A stretch of DNA of 64,000 nucleotides from Flavobacterium sp. KMS (GTDB lineage Bacteria; Bacteroidota; Bacteroidia; Flavobacteriales; Flavobacteriaceae), in contig NZ_JSYP01000001.1 in assembly GCF_000813005.1 (NCBI RefSeq), positions 581,288 through 645,287 on the forward strand, given 5' to 3'. Made by a program: the position numbers and the translations under genes. The notes beneath the pieces are model-generated. The model did not search any database and had not been told where the DNA came from. It worked only from the letters and a program-made list of their open reading frames with translations. Below are positions 1 through 9,641 of this stretch, piece after piece (the stretch's first letter is position 1; each line of letters opens with the position of its first letter).

Positions 1-76
1 ATACCTCTTTATCATAAAATTGTACCGAAATATCAATCATACTCAGTTTATTTTTGCTAAATATAAAAACTTAAAA

Positions 77-1612
77 ATGACGCAAAAATTTAAACTCACC
101 AAAAATACAATTGCCTTAATCGCCATTTGTCTAGCCACATTAATGTTCTCACTAGAAATTTCGAGTGTTCCTGTAATTCTCCCAACTCTCGAAAAAGTCT
201 TAAACGCTAACCTTCGGGATATGCAATGGATAATGAATATTTATACTATTGGTTGTACCGCAGTTCTTATGGCAGCTGGAACTCTGGCCGATCGCTATGG
301 TCGAAAACGCATTCTTATCATCACTTTAATTCTGTTTGGGATTTCCTCCTTAATATGCGGTTTAGCACAAAATGTAACCGTATTAATTATAAGTCGATTT
401 TTTCAGGGAGTAAGTGGCGGTGCAATGCTTATATGCCAAGTAGCTACTTTATCCTATCAATTTCAGGAAGGAAAAGAACGCAGTAGGGCTTTTAGCATCT
501 GGGGAATAATCCTTGGGGTCGGTTTAGGATTCGGACCTATTATTGGTGGTTCAATCACAGCTTTATTATCTTGGGAATGGGTATTCTTAATACATGTTCC
601 AATAGCTATTATAGCTGCTATTCTTGTTTATAGTAATGTAAATGAATCCAAAGATCCTCAAGCCAAAAAACTAGACATTTGGGGAATGCTCACCTTGTCT
701 ATATCCATTTTTGGGCTTACTTATTTTATTACACAAGGACCAGATTTAGGTTTCTCTAGCCCTATTGCCCTAGCAAGTATCCTTATTGCGTTGATAAGTT
801 TAATACTTTTTATAAAGGTCGAAAAAATAAACCCTCATCCCATGTTTGATTTCTCGGTATTTAAAATTCGTAATTTCTCTGGCGCTATCTTTGGCTCAAT
901 CGGTATGAATTTTAGTTTTTGGCCGTTTATAATTTACTTACCTATTTATTTTCAAAGTTGCTTGGGTTACGATGTTGTAACAGTAGGACTCTCATTACTT
1001 GCCTATACCCTACCTACTCTAATTATACCTCCGTTGGCAGAATATCTTTCAGTTCGCTATCGTTCAGGAGTAGTAATTCCTTTGGGATTGTTTATACTAG
1101 GATTAGGCTTTATTGTTATGAGATATGGTACCGTAGCAGAAAATCCTAGTTGGCTCACTATGCTTCCTGGTTCTCTTTTGTCAGGTATTGGCTTAGGCTT
1201 AACTAACACGCCTGTAACCAATACTACAACTAGTTCTGTATCGAGTAATCGAGCAGGAATGGCTTCGGGAATAGACATGAGCGCACGAATGATTTCATTA
1301 TCTATAAATATTGCCTTAATGGGTTTTATACTAGTCGAAGGAATCTTTTCTCATTTATCAACTGCCTTTTCTGAATCTCTAAATCGAGAAACATTACGTT
1401 CATTAGCAGAAAAAATAGCAGCAGGAAACTTCTCCTCTCTCAATCAAGATTTTCCTGAACTAACTTCATTAGATGCATCAGGTCGAATTGTACACGAAGC
1501 GCTTGCACATGGTTTTGACTTAATCCTCTTGTACGGAGGTTTTGGAGTCTGGATTTTAGCATTGATTAGTTTTTATTTTTTTAATTCTTCTAAAAAGACA
1601 TTAAGAAACTAA
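77..1612 (+). CDS. MFS drug/proton antiporter, DHA2 (EmrB/QacA) type
   Basis: Inner-membrane exporter of the major facilitator superfamily, expected to expel drugs or other small molecules by proton antiport; the substrate cannot be read from the sequence. The 511-residue product has about 14 hydrophobic segments, the number typical of the DHA2 branch. The loop after the second segment carries the MFS signature GTLADRYGRKR near residues 70-80. An in-frame ATG exists at position 20, but the ATG at 77 puts a short basic stretch (MTQKFKLTKN) directly before the first membrane segment, so I chose 77. No partner membrane-fusion protein or TolC-like gene follows; the next 560 bases are repeat-rich. 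The family call is secure, the substrate unknown. Confidence 0.9.
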   Translation: MTQKFKLTKNTIALIAICLATLMFSLEISSVPVILPTLEKVLNANLRDMQWIMNIYTIGCTAVLMAAGTLADRYGRKRILIITLILFGISSLICGLAQNVTVLIISRFFQGVSGGAMLICQVATLSYQFQEGKERSRAFSIWGIILGVGLGFGPIIGGSITALLSWEWVFLIHVPIAIIAAILVYSNVNESKDPQAKKLDIWGMLTLSISIFGLTYFITQGPDLGFSSPIALASILIALISLILFIKVEKINPHPMFDFSVFKIRNFSGAIFGSIGMNFSFWPFIIYLPIYFQSCLGYDVVTVGLSLLAYTLPTLIIPPLAEYLSVRYRSGVVIPLGLFILGLGFIVMRYGTVAENPSWLTMLPGSLLSGIGLGLTNTPVTNTTTSSVSSNRAGMASGIDMSARMISLSINIALMGFILVEGIFSHLSTAFSESLNRETLRSLAEKIAAGNFSSLNQDFPELTSLDASGRIVHEALAHGFDLILLYGGFGVWILALISFYFFNSSKKTLRN

Positions 1613-1732
1613 AGTACTAAGGTTTCTGTAGATACACTGAAAAAGGTTCAGAGGGACTGAGGAACTGAGGTACAAAGGTTTCCTATCGATTACGTTTAAA
1701 AAACTCAGCTCTTTTTTTAGTTAACCATAAAA

Positions 1733-1868
1733 TAACCACAAACTTGTCTTTCTGAGGGACGAAGGCACGAGCGATAGCGAACTGGCAAAGCAATCTCCGC
1801 GAGTGGCTCGACAAGTTTGTGTTAGTTTCTCGCGGAGGTGCCTCATTCTTCGGCATGACTAGATTGTG
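1733..1868. repeat. Interspersed palindromic repeat (family E) in the 1613-2176 gap
   Basis: The 564-base gap has no credible gene. It holds an imperfect inverted repeat whose arms are CCACAAACTTGT (about 1736) and ACAAGTTTGTG (1811-1821), followed by a CTCGCGGAGG segment. The same arrangement recurs at 18160-18296 and in pieces at 12370-12605. Short purine-rich echoes (AAAGGTTT, CTATCGA) flank it at 1620-1690 and 1895-1920. From about 1950 the DNA becomes AT-rich and probably carries the promoter of the next gene. Confidence 0.7.
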
Positions 1869-2176
1869 TTTAGAAAGAAAAGCAATGAGTAACAAAGGTT
1901 CAAAGATTCCCTATCGACGCACTTAAAAATCCTTTTAATCTTATTAATTCTATAGTAAAACGAAGGTTTTTCATCAATAAAAATTTCTTTAGAATAATAA
2001 TCACATTTCCATTTTAGATAAATTATATTTCTTTAAAATTTAACATTTCAAAATTAAGTTCTTAACTTAGCGTAAATTCTTATTTTTTCAGTAAAACCAC
2101 ATCCAAAAACAAGCTGAAAAATAATTCATTCTACATTCCATTTTCTATTACCCATTAGCTAATCAATTAAGACAAT

Positions 2177-3502
2177 ATGAAACAAACCTATTTTTATTCC
2201 AGTGTATTATTTTCCTGTTCAATATTATTATCAAGTAACATTGGTAATGCTCAAGAGAAAACCAAATATCTAAATGCTGAACAGAGTGATCCTATAAAAA
2301 TGGGCTGGATGGTAGGTTCTCCTCCACCTGCTGACCGTCTTGTACGTTTTGATGATGGCAGTTTTTTTCAATTTCCAGCACTAAGATGGAGCGTAGCACA
2401 TATGCGCCAATTTATGCCAACAGTAAATGTTTCTCGTGGTTTAGGAAATTCAACTCCATTAGAATCAAATATTAAAAGTGACATTGATCAAATTAAATTC
2501 AAACCTCTAAACGAGAAAAAAACAATTTCCTGGGAAGAATCGTTGCAAAAAACCTATGCCGATGGTGTTATTATCATGCACCACGGAAAGATTGTATATG
2601 AAAAATATCTTGGAGCATTAACCACCGATGGACAACATGCTGCCATGTCTGTAACAAAATCTTTTACGGGAACACTTGGGATTATGTTGGTCGAAGAAGG
2701 TCTTATAGATCCTACCAAACTAGTGTCAGAATATATTCCAGAACTTCAAAATTCAGCTTTTGGAGATGCAACTGTAAGACAAGTAATGGATATGACTACC
2801 GCTTTACAGTTTAGTGAGGATTATGCTGATCCTAATGCCGAAATATGGAAATTTTCGGCAGCAGGTAATCCGCTACCAAAACCTAAAGATTACACTGGAC
2901 CTAAAACCTATTACGAGTACCTACCAACGGTTAAGAAAAAAGGAACTCATGGAGATGCATTTGGCTATAAAACAGTAAACTCTGATGTTTTGGGATGGAT
3001 TATTGCCAGAGTTACAGGAAAAACTGTTGCCGAAGTTTTATCCGAAAAAATATGGAAGAAACTAGGAACAGAACAAGATGGGTATTACTCTGTAGATGCT
3101 GCAGGAACTCCTTTTGCTGGAGGTGGTTATAATTTAGGCTTAAGAGATTTGGCACGCTTTGGTCAGTTAATTTTAAATAACGGAAAAGCTGGCGATCAAC
3201 AAATTATCCCAAAATCGGCAATTGATGACATCAAAAAAGGAGGAAACAAAAAAGCATTTGCAAAAGCAAACTATACGCTATTAAAAGGATGGAGCTACCG
3301 AAATATGTGGTGGATAACTAATAATGATAATGGTGCATTTTGTGCTCGTGGCGTACATGGACAACTTATTTATATAGACCCAAAAGCGGATATGGTTATT
3401 GTGCGTTTTGCATCTAACCCAGTTGCTGCAAACTCAGCTAATGATCCCTATTCTTTACCAGCTTACGAGGCTATAGCAAAATACCTTATTAAGGGGAAAT
3501 AA
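2177..3502 (+). CDS. Exported serine hydrolase, beta-lactamase/NylB-like family
   Basis: Predicted secreted or periplasmic serine hydrolase of the class C beta-lactamase fold (PF00144). Residues 1-26 form a Sec signal peptide ending NIGNAQ. The nucleophile motif is SVTK at residues 158-161. A Tyr-containing motif (GYKTVNSDVLG) follows near 265, and a GVHGQ-IYIDP segment near the C-terminus replaces the KTG motif. These features resemble 6-aminohexanoate-dimer hydrolase (NylB)-like esterases and amidases more than true beta-lactamases. At 441 residues it is normal in length. It stands alone between repeat-bearing gaps, so context does not suggest a substrate. Confidence 0.85.
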   Translation: MKQTYFYSSVLFSCSILLSSNIGNAQEKTKYLNAEQSDPIKMGWMVGSPPPADRLVRFDDGSFFQFPALRWSVAHMRQFMPTVNVSRGLGNSTPLESNIKSDIDQIKFKPLNEKKTISWEESLQKTYADGVIIMHHGKIVYEKYLGALTTDGQHAAMSVTKSFTGTLGIMLVEEGLIDPTKLVSEYIPELQNSAFGDATVRQVMDMTTALQFSEDYADPNAEIWKFSAAGNPLPKPKDYTGPKTYYEYLPTVKKKGTHGDAFGYKTVNSDVLGWIIARVTGKTVAEVLSEKIWKKLGTEQDGYYSVDAAGTPFAGGGYNLGLRDLARFGQLILNNGKAGDQQIIPKSAIDDIKKGGNKKAFAKANYTLLKGWSYRNMWWITNNDNGAFCARGVHGQLIYIDPKADMVIVRFASNPVAANSANDPYSLPAYEAIAKYLIKGK

Positions 3503-3568
3503 TTACCCAAATCATATTGCTTAAACGTGAAAACATTAAATACTAATTAAAAGATTCCAACCAAAAAG

Positions 3569-3655
3569 TTAACCATGTAAGTGATTAAGTTCATTTAAGT
3601 TTAAGCCTAATTAGTTAGTCACGCTTATATTTACTTAAATCACTTATATGGTTAA
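3569..3655. repeat. Palindromic intergenic repeat, family A copy 1
   Basis: Imperfect inverted repeat. The left arm begins TTAACCATGTAAGTGATTAA and the right arm ends TCACTTATATGGTTAA. Related copies are at 28699-28782 and 47604-47685. It sits between convergent genes, so it could fold in either transcript and may help end transcription. Confidence 0.75.
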
Positions 3656-3737
3656 AATATTTTTATTGAATTGTTAATGCAGTGAATGTAATCAAATCAG
3701 TACTTCAAACATAGAAGGCAATAGATACTCATATTAT

Positions 3738-4685
3738 TTACTTTGCTTTCTTCTTACCCCAAAAAGGGTTTGAATCAAGTCTCCATATATAAGCAATTTG
3801 AAAATTTCCCGAAGACAGTCCTACGTTACCCGTATCATTATTATCTGAAAATGAAGAGAAAATCAGATTATTTACATATGATAATCCGAGGGACCATTTC
3901 TCCTTGTTATACCCTATAGCCGTTCTTGGAAAGAATGTGGGATATATTTCTATCTTTTTTTTGCCAAAGTCATCTATTCTTTCCGTACCAAAATTAGCGC
4001 CTACTGTTACAGAGCCACTGGCAAACCATCTTTTATTTATTGCCCAGGTATAGGCATATCCTCCACTTACTCCAAACTGAAAATTACGCAAGGAATTTTT
4101 GTCCTTATGTACAAAAGAACTATCTGAATCTATTTTTGTAAAATAAACTCCACCTCCTAATAAAAAACTCCCTGCCGATTTTAATTGTTTTTCGTTCTGA
4201 TTGAAAGCAGCTTTATAGGAGAACTTTTTATTATTAAAAACATATTGTCCAAACGCACCATATTGCTGAATATTTAAATCTGGATATAATTGTATGTTTT
4301 TATCATTATTATCAGCAGTATAAAATCCATGATATTTTTGTACAAAAAGGTCAATTATAAACTTTCGACCATAATTATGAATTTGAAAATCTAATGCTTT
4401 GGTTCTTCCCTTTTCTTTATCTTTCATAAAGCTCAAACCATATCCATAACTCAAATTAATTATTGTGTTATTTATAGACACTCCAAAGCCTAAGCTCATA
4501 GGGTTATTGGGCATGAAATTTTTAACCTTTCCATCTACTTCTTTTTCCATAGAAATAAGTTTCATTGACATATATGTCCTTAGCGAAAGTTTATTCTCAA
4601 AAGGTTTAATGTAAGTCGTATCGATTTGCGCATTGCAAAAAATAGGAAAAGCAAAAAGGAGTAAAAAAGAAAAATATGATTTCAT
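3738..4685 (-). CDS. DUF4421-type outer-membrane beta-barrel protein
   Basis: A 315-residue exported protein of unknown function. It opens with a signal peptide (cleavage near FCNAQ). The rest alternates short amphipathic strands with turns rich in Asn, Asp and Gly, for example NTIINLSYGYGLSF and KWSLGLSYVNNLIF, as expected for a small outer-membrane barrel. Segments such as FENKLSLRTYMSMK and FLLGGGVYFTKIDSDSSF match my memory of the DUF4421 family, common in Bacteroidota. It is transcribed convergently with the preceding hydrolase and divergently from the next lipoprotein gene. No catalytic motif is visible. Confidence 0.7.
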   Translation of the reverse strand: MKSYFSFLLLFAFPIFCNAQIDTTYIKPFENKLSLRTYMSMKLISMEKEVDGKVKNFMPNNPMSLGFGVSINNTIINLSYGYGLSFMKDKEKGRTKALDFQIHNYGRKFIIDLFVQKYHGFYTADNNDKNIQLYPDLNIQQYGAFGQYVFNNKKFSYKAAFNQNEKQLKSAGSFLLGGGVYFTKIDSDSSFVHKDKNSLRNFQFGVSGGYAYTWAINKRWFASGSVTVGANFGTERIDDFGKKKIEIYPTFFPRTAIGYNKEKWSLGLSYVNNLIFSSFSDNNDTGNVGLSSGNFQIAYIWRLDSNPFWGKKKAK

Positions 4686-5030
4686 TGTGTTTTTAGAACG
4701 AAAATTAATACCCCTTATTATTTCAAAAAAACTTATTTAACAAGAGTTTATAAGTATATAAAAATAGTGCATAATGAATTGATTTTAATCACAAATCTAG
4801 GAATTACGTCAATGAAATACGACCATTCGTCAAAATGTTGAGTGCGTTTTAATAAAACTATAATCTATTAATAAAAGAGAGTCAATTTTACTGTTTAATT
4901 TTAAAATAATTCGCAAACTTTAAATAGTTGATTTTTTTTGTATCATTTTAAAATCTGAAACAGACTAAACTATTAAATATTAGGCTTGTAATTCATGTCC
5001 CCTTAATTTTATGAGATATATTCTAAAATT
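4686..5030. other. Divergent intergenic region, no gene
   Basis: These 345 AT-rich bases separate two divergently transcribed genes, so promoters for both should lie here. I see no open frame, hairpin terminator or copy of the named repeat families. TTTTTTTTGTATCATTTT around 4930 could be part of the rightward promoter, but this is weak. Confidence 0.4.
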
Positions 5031-7433
5031 ATGAAAAAGACATTTTTAATTGCAATAGCCTTTAGTTTTCTCTTGATTTCTTTTTCCTGTAAAAAAGACA
5101 AAGAAGATAAAAAAGCTCAAGCAGAAAATCCTTCTGCTTCAGATTCTACAAAAACAATCGATAATGGTTGGCCTCGCGAAGTAACAAACAATGATGCCAA
5201 ATTAGTCTATTACCAACCACAGGTAGACGACTGGAAAGATTTTAAAGAAATAACTGCACGAATTGCATTTGCCTTAACTCCAAAAGATGGCAAAGAGGTT
5301 CTGGGTGTAGCTTCTCTAAAAGCAGGAACCTTGGTAGATAAAGATGCCAGAAGCGTGTTTTTTAGAAATGTAGAAGTTACTGATATTAGATTTCCTGCTC
5401 TCGATGAAAAATTAGTTCCGCAAATGGAAAAACTATTTAAAGAATTAATTCCTAAAGGAGGAGATCCTATTTCTATAGATCGTGTAATGGCAGATTTAAG
5501 TAAAACCAAAACTCCACCTAAAGGTATAGCGGTTAAAAACGACCCTCCTCCTATTTTTTATAGTACAAGTCCTTCGATATTATTGATGGTTCAAGGAGAC
5601 CCAGTTTTAGTTCCAATTGAAAAAACAAATCTGAGCTATGTTGTAAATACAAATTGGGATTTATTTTTTGATAAATCGGCTAAGAAATACTATCTATTGG
5701 TCGAAAATGTTTGGTTAACTGCTACAGATTTAAAAGGCAAATGGGAAAAGACGACCAGCTTACCTAAAGAAATGAGCAATTTACCATCAGGACAAAACTT
5801 TGATGAAGTAAAAAAAATGATTCCTCCACCAACAAGCAATACCTCATTACAAGTTTTCTTTAGTGATAAACCAGCTGAACTTATCGCTATAAACGGAACT
5901 CCCAAATTTGTTAAAATACCCGGAACTAAATTAATATATATTGAGAATACTGATAATGATATTTTTGCAGATGAAGGTGACGGGCAATATTATGTATTAT
6001 TATCGGGCAGATGGTTTCGCTCTAAAGAGCTTACTGGTCCATGGAGTTATGCAACTGATAAGTTACCTGCCGATTTTGCAAAAATCCCTAAAGATTCTCC
6101 TCGAGCAAATGTATTAGCTTCTGTTCCTGGAACACAAGAAGCATCGGATGCAGTAATGCTATCACAAGTTCCTACAACTGCTATTGTAAAAAAAGCTGAT
6201 GCCGAAACCAAGGCTAAAGTTACTTACGACGGAACTCCACAGTTTAAACCTATTCAGGGTACATCGCTTCAATACGCAAGCAACACACAAGAAAAAGTAA
6301 TAAAGGTTGGAGATTTATATTATCTGTGTTTTCAGGCAGTATGGTTTATGTCTACAACTCCTAATGGCCCTTGGAAAGTAACCGATTCTGTACCTAAAGA
6401 AATCTATTCTATTCCGCCTAGCTCTCCTGTATATAATGTTACCTATGTAACCCAAACAAATGTTACAGATACAACTGTAGAGAGTAGTACTACTGCAGGT
6501 TATTTTGGAGCTTTTATTGTAGGTGCAGTAATAGGATCTGTACTTACTTATGGAACTGGATTTTACTATCCTCCATATCTTTATTATGGTCCCGGAATTT
6601 ATCCTGTATATCGCCCGTGGCCATGTACTTATGGTGTTGGAGCAGTTTATAATCCGTGGTCGGGAGGTTGGGCAGCTGGAAGAGCTGCATATGGACCATA
6701 CGGATCTGTAGGAACAGCAGCTTGGTACAATCCTGCAACGGGAAGATATGGTCGTTCAGCTAGTGTACAAGGTTGGTATGGCGGGCGCACCGCAGCTGGT
6801 GGTTACAACCCTTGGACAGGAAATTATGGAAGAACAGAACAAGGGCATAATGCGTATGCACAATGGGGACATTCAGCAGCATCCAATGGTCGCCAATGGG
6901 TACAATCTGGTCATGTAACAACTAGACAAGGAACAGTAGTTGGTTATCAAACTTCTGGTGGTAAAGAGGGCGTAATCACACACCATAGAGGCGGAGGAAC
7001 TACTGTACACACCAACAATAATCTTTATGCCGGACATGATGGACACGTTTATAAAAAAGATAGTAACGGTAACTGGAGTCATTATAATAATGGCAACGGC
7101 GGATGGTCTAAAGCTGGTACACTAGGTTCTACACAACACAATGGAGATAAAATCCAGCGCGATAACGTTCAGAAACCAAACCAAACGCTTAACTCTCCTA
7201 ACAGATCTCTTGGAGGAGAAACTGAACGCAATAACATACAGAAACCGAACCAAACGCTTGGCTCGCCAGACAGATCTCTTGGTGAACCAGGTCATGATAA
7301 TACCATACAAGGGCTTAACCATTCGGATTTTGCCAGACAACGCGGAGAAACTCAAACACGAGATTTTCAAAACATTCAAAGAGGTGGCGGAAATCGATTA
7401 GGTGGTGGGGGCGGTTTTAGAGGTCGAAGATAA
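5031..7433 (+). CDS. Large repeat-containing lipoprotein with Gly/Tyr/Asn-rich tail
   Basis: An 800-residue envelope lipoprotein of unknown function. The signal peptide ends in a lipobox (LISFSC, Cys 20) followed by a Lys/Asp/Glu-rich tether. From about residue 180 to 480 there are three diverged repeats of roughly 95 residues, each with a pattern like (K/Q)YY-LLxxxWF...L-GPW...LP. Then comes a membrane-like glycine segment (AGYFGAFIVGAVIGSVLTYG, about 490-509), a Tyr/Pro/Gly-rich stretch (YYPPYLYYGPG), and an Asn/Gln/Gly-rich tail with short repeats of KPNQTL--P-RSLG ending in RGGGNRLGGGGGFRGRR. Similar proteins are sometimes labelled carbohydrate-binding family V/XII, but I see no proof of sugar binding. 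A strong terminator follows. Confidence 0.6.
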   Translation: MKKTFLIAIAFSFLLISFSCKKDKEDKKAQAENPSASDSTKTIDNGWPREVTNNDAKLVYYQPQVDDWKDFKEITARIAFALTPKDGKEVLGVASLKAGTLVDKDARSVFFRNVEVTDIRFPALDEKLVPQMEKLFKELIPKGGDPISIDRVMADLSKTKTPPKGIAVKNDPPPIFYSTSPSILLMVQGDPVLVPIEKTNLSYVVNTNWDLFFDKSAKKYYLLVENVWLTATDLKGKWEKTTSLPKEMSNLPSGQNFDEVKKMIPPPTSNTSLQVFFSDKPAELIAINGTPKFVKIPGTKLIYIENTDNDIFADEGDGQYYVLLSGRWFRSKELTGPWSYATDKLPADFAKIPKDSPRANVLASVPGTQEASDAVMLSQVPTTAIVKKADAETKAKVTYDGTPQFKPIQGTSLQYASNTQEKVIKVGDLYYLCFQAVWFMSTTPNGPWKVTDSVPKEIYSIPPSSPVYNVTYVTQTNVTDTTVESSTTAGYFGAFIVGAVIGSVLTYGTGFYYPPYLYYGPGIYPVYRPWPCTYGVGAVYNPWSGGWAAGRAAYGPYGSVGTAAWYNPATGRYGRSASVQGWYGGRTAAGGYNPWTGNYGRTEQGHNAYAQWGHSAASNGRQWVQSGHVTTRQGTVVGYQTSGGKEGVITHHRGGGTTVHTNNNLYAGHDGHVYKKDSNGNWSHYNNGNGGWSKAGTLGSTQHNGDKIQRDNVQKPNQTLNSPNRSLGGETERNNIQKPNQTLGSPDRSLGEPGHDNTIQGLNHSDFARQRGETQTRDFQNIQRGGGNRLGGGGGFRGRR

Positions 7434-7483
7434 TTAAGCTCTAAAATCACAACAATTTGATATTAAAAAAATAACCAATTATA

Positions 7484-7522
7484 AAAAAGGCTAGATACAT
7501 CATTTTTGTATTTAGCCTTTTT
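7484..7522. terminator. Rho-independent terminator after the 800-residue lipoprotein gene
   Basis: AAAAAAGGCTA and TAGCCTTTTT arms with extra pairing (GATAC/GTATT) enclose a short loop and end in a T run. It lies 50 bases after the stop codon. Confidence 0.85.
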
Positions 7523-7554
7523 AAATAAATTATTTAATGCAAATTCCATTAATT

Positions 7555-7568
7555 CCTAAATGTTTCCA
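7555..7568 (+). promoter_or_regulatory. Shared upstream motif CCTAAATGTTTCCA, copy 1
   Basis: CCTAAATGTTTCCA lies 60 bases before the response-regulator start. A near copy is at 9586-9599 and an exact copy at 11107-11120, each 43-60 bases upstream of a gene. About 15 bases downstream of each copy is a weak TAnnTTTG-like element (here TTATTTTG). It could be the binding site of the adjacent response regulator, a promoter upstream element, or both; the role is inference. Confidence 0.6.
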
Positions 7569-7627
7569 GAAACCAAGTTTTATTTTGAATTCGTATTCAT
7601 ACATTTGAATTACATAAAACAGGTAAC

Positions 7628-8299
7628 ATGAAAATTTTAATAATAGAAGATGAAGCTGGTTTACGTGAAGTCGTGCAACAATCACTCGAAAAAGAGAAAT
7701 ATATTGTCGAAACCGCATATGATTATATTTCCGGACTAGACAAACTAGGCGCATACGATTATGATTGTATATTAATCGATATTATGCTTCCTAACGGAAA
7801 TGGTTTGGACTTACTGAGAGAAATAAAAAATCAAAAAAAACAAAGTGCAGTTATTATTATATCGGCAAAAGATGCTGTTGATGATAAAGTAAAAGGGCTG
7901 GACTTAGGGGCCGATGATTATTTAAGTAAGCCTTTTCATTTATCAGAATTACATGCCCGAATTAAATCGGCACTTCGGAGAAACAATCACAATGGAGACA
8001 ATTTAATTGTTTGGAAAAACGTAACGCTTTGCCCAGAACAACGAACAGTTTCTATAGACAATAAAGAACTAACCTTAAACAGAAAAGAATTTGATTTACT
8101 TTACTATTTTATAATAAACCCAAACCGATTAATTAATAAAACTGCAATAGCCGAATATGTTTGGGGTGACCATACAGATCAGGCAGACAATCTGGATTTT
8201 GTATATTCACAGATTAAAAATTTACGCAAGAAACTAAAAGACAGTGATGCCGAAATTGATATTCAGGCTGTTTACGGAATTGGATATAAAATGAATTAA
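7628..8299 (+). CDS. OmpR/PhoB-family DNA-binding response regulator
   Basis: Two-component response regulator of 223 residues. The receiver domain (about 1-115) has the acidic pair IIEDEAG, phosphoacceptor Asp51 in LIDIMLPNGNG, and the Lys of LSKPF. The C-terminal winged-helix domain (about 125-223) shows the usual NRKEFDLLYYF and GIGYKMN segments. Its TAA stop overlaps the ATG of the sensor kinase by one base, so the two are co-translated partners. The shared upstream motif occurs before this gene and before two PepSY-like genes downstream, suggesting autoregulation and control of those genes. Confidence 0.93.
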   Translation: MKILIIEDEAGLREVVQQSLEKEKYIVETAYDYISGLDKLGAYDYDCILIDIMLPNGNGLDLLREIKNQKKQSAVIIISAKDAVDDKVKGLDLGADDYLSKPFHLSELHARIKSALRRNNHNGDNLIVWKNVTLCPEQRTVSIDNKELTLNRKEFDLLYYFIINPNRLINKTAIAEYVWGDHTDQADNLDFVYSQIKNLRKKLKDSDAEIDIQAVYGIGYKMN

Positions 8300-9570
8300 T
8301 GAAATTACAAAACTATACACTTCGCTATCTCGCACTTACGCTACTTATTGTAATCCCAATTTGGGCTGGGATTTTTTATATGCTGATTTTAGATGAAGTG
8401 CATGATAATATTGATGATGATTTAAAAAACTCTAAAATCATTATTATCCGACATGCTTTTGCCGACAAAAAACTATTAAATTCTCCCGAATTCGGCATCA
8501 ATAAGTTTACCATAAAACCACTTCCTAAAGGTCATTATTCTCAAAAAGATGAATTTTCTACCTCTGAGGAATTTATGGAATATGATAACGATAACGAACC
8601 TATTAGAACATTAAAAACTATTTTTAATGATGATAACGGAAACTCGTATGAACTAATAATAAAAGCATCTGTTGTAGAAGAGGATGACTTACTCGAAGAT
8701 CTATTCCTGGCTTTAATAGGTTTGTATGTTATGCTTGTTATTAGCATATTAGTAGTAAACCATTTGCTCTTAAAAAGAATCTGGAAATCGTTTCATATCA
8801 TTTTAGAAAATCTTAAAGAGATTAAATTAGGAACTGGCAGCCGATTAAAACCTATCAATTCTCCTATTGATGAGTTTAATATTTTGGCAAAAGAAGTAGA
8901 GAAAATGCTAAATCGTAATGAAACAATTTATTCTAGTCAGAAACAATTTATAGAAAATGCTTCACACGAATTACAAACTCCTCTGGCAATTAGCATTAAC
9001 AAACTCGAATTATTTGCAGAGAATAGCGTTCTCCCTGATGAACAAATGATGGAGATAGGTAAAATAACAGATACACTGACTCGATTAACAAGATTGAATA
9101 AATCGTTATTGATGTTATCCAAAATAGAAAACCAACAATATTCTGAAGAAGAAAGCGTCAACTTTAATAAACTCATATTAGTATTAACAGAGGATTATGC
9201 AGACTTAGCTGAATTCAAAAAAATAAAAATCACAGTGACTGAAAATGATACTTTGTTTTTTATGATGAACAAAGGATTAGCCATTGCATTAATTAGTAAT
9301 TTATTAAAAAATGCTTTGATACATAATCATCCTGATGGTTTTGTAAATTTTGTAATAAACAAGAATGATATCATCATTTCGAATAGTGGTAATAATTCTC
9401 CATTAAATCCTGAAGCTATTTTTGGCAGATTCTATCGCCATACCACAACCAATGAATCTACTGGTTTAGGTTTGTCTATCGTAAAATCAATTATAAATAA
9501 TTACTCGATTACTATCGAATATTTGTTCACGGAAAATCATCAATTCAAAATTATTTTCCCAAAAAAGTAG
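8299..9570 (+). CDS. Sensor histidine kinase
   Basis: Inner-membrane sensor kinase of 423 residues paired with the preceding regulator. Membrane segments lie at about 10-32 and 135-157, enclosing a roughly 100-residue periplasmic sensor region rich in Asp and Glu that matches no ligand domain I know. The H-box is FIENASHELQTPLA with phospho-acceptor His223. The ATPase part has an N-box (ISNLLKNALIHN), a weak G1 box around NSGNNSP and the G2 box TGLGLSIVKSI. The protein is complete. The acidic sensor region and adjacent exported PepSY-like proteins suggest an envelope signal, but the ligand is unknown. Confidence 0.92.
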   Translation: MKLQNYTLRYLALTLLIVIPIWAGIFYMLILDEVHDNIDDDLKNSKIIIIRHAFADKKLLNSPEFGINKFTIKPLPKGHYSQKDEFSTSEEFMEYDNDNEPIRTLKTIFNDDNGNSYELIIKASVVEEDDLLEDLFLALIGLYVMLVISILVVNHLLLKRIWKSFHIILENLKEIKLGTGSRLKPINSPIDEFNILAKEVEKMLNRNETIYSSQKQFIENASHELQTPLAISINKLELFAENSVLPDEQMMEIGKITDTLTRLTRLNKSLLMLSKIENQQYSEEESVNFNKLILVLTEDYADLAEFKKIKITVTENDTLFFMMNKGLAIALISNLLKNALIHNHPDGFVNFVINKNDIIISNSGNNSPLNPEAIFGRFYRHTTTNESTGLGLSIVKSIINNYSITIEYLFTENHQFKIIFPKK

Positions 9571-9585
9571 TCTTTTATTTATTTT

Positions 9586-9599
9586 CCTAATTGTTTCCA
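9586..9599 (+). promoter_or_regulatory. Shared upstream motif CCTAATTGTTTCCA, copy 2
   Basis: It lies 43 bases before the first PepSY-like gene and just after the kinase stop, differing from the other copies at one base. Downstream is GGTTATACACTTG, which fits a TAnnTTTG element with one mismatch. This implies the PepSY-like genes have their own promoter rather than relying only on readthrough from the kinase. Confidence 0.6.
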
Positions 9600-9641
9600 A
9601 ATTCTGGTTATACACTTGTATCAGAATTAAAAACAACAATT

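Noticed and set aside
1683..1895. 70-residue minus-strand frame
   Set aside because: It lies entirely in repeat family E; a similar frame at 18074-18334 arises from the second copy. The open frames come from the repeat, not from a gene.
7434..7627. Possible small RNA between the 800-residue lipoprotein and the response regulator
   Set aside because: The only structure is an ordinary terminator; the conserved part is the motif shared with other promoters, which explains the conservation better.
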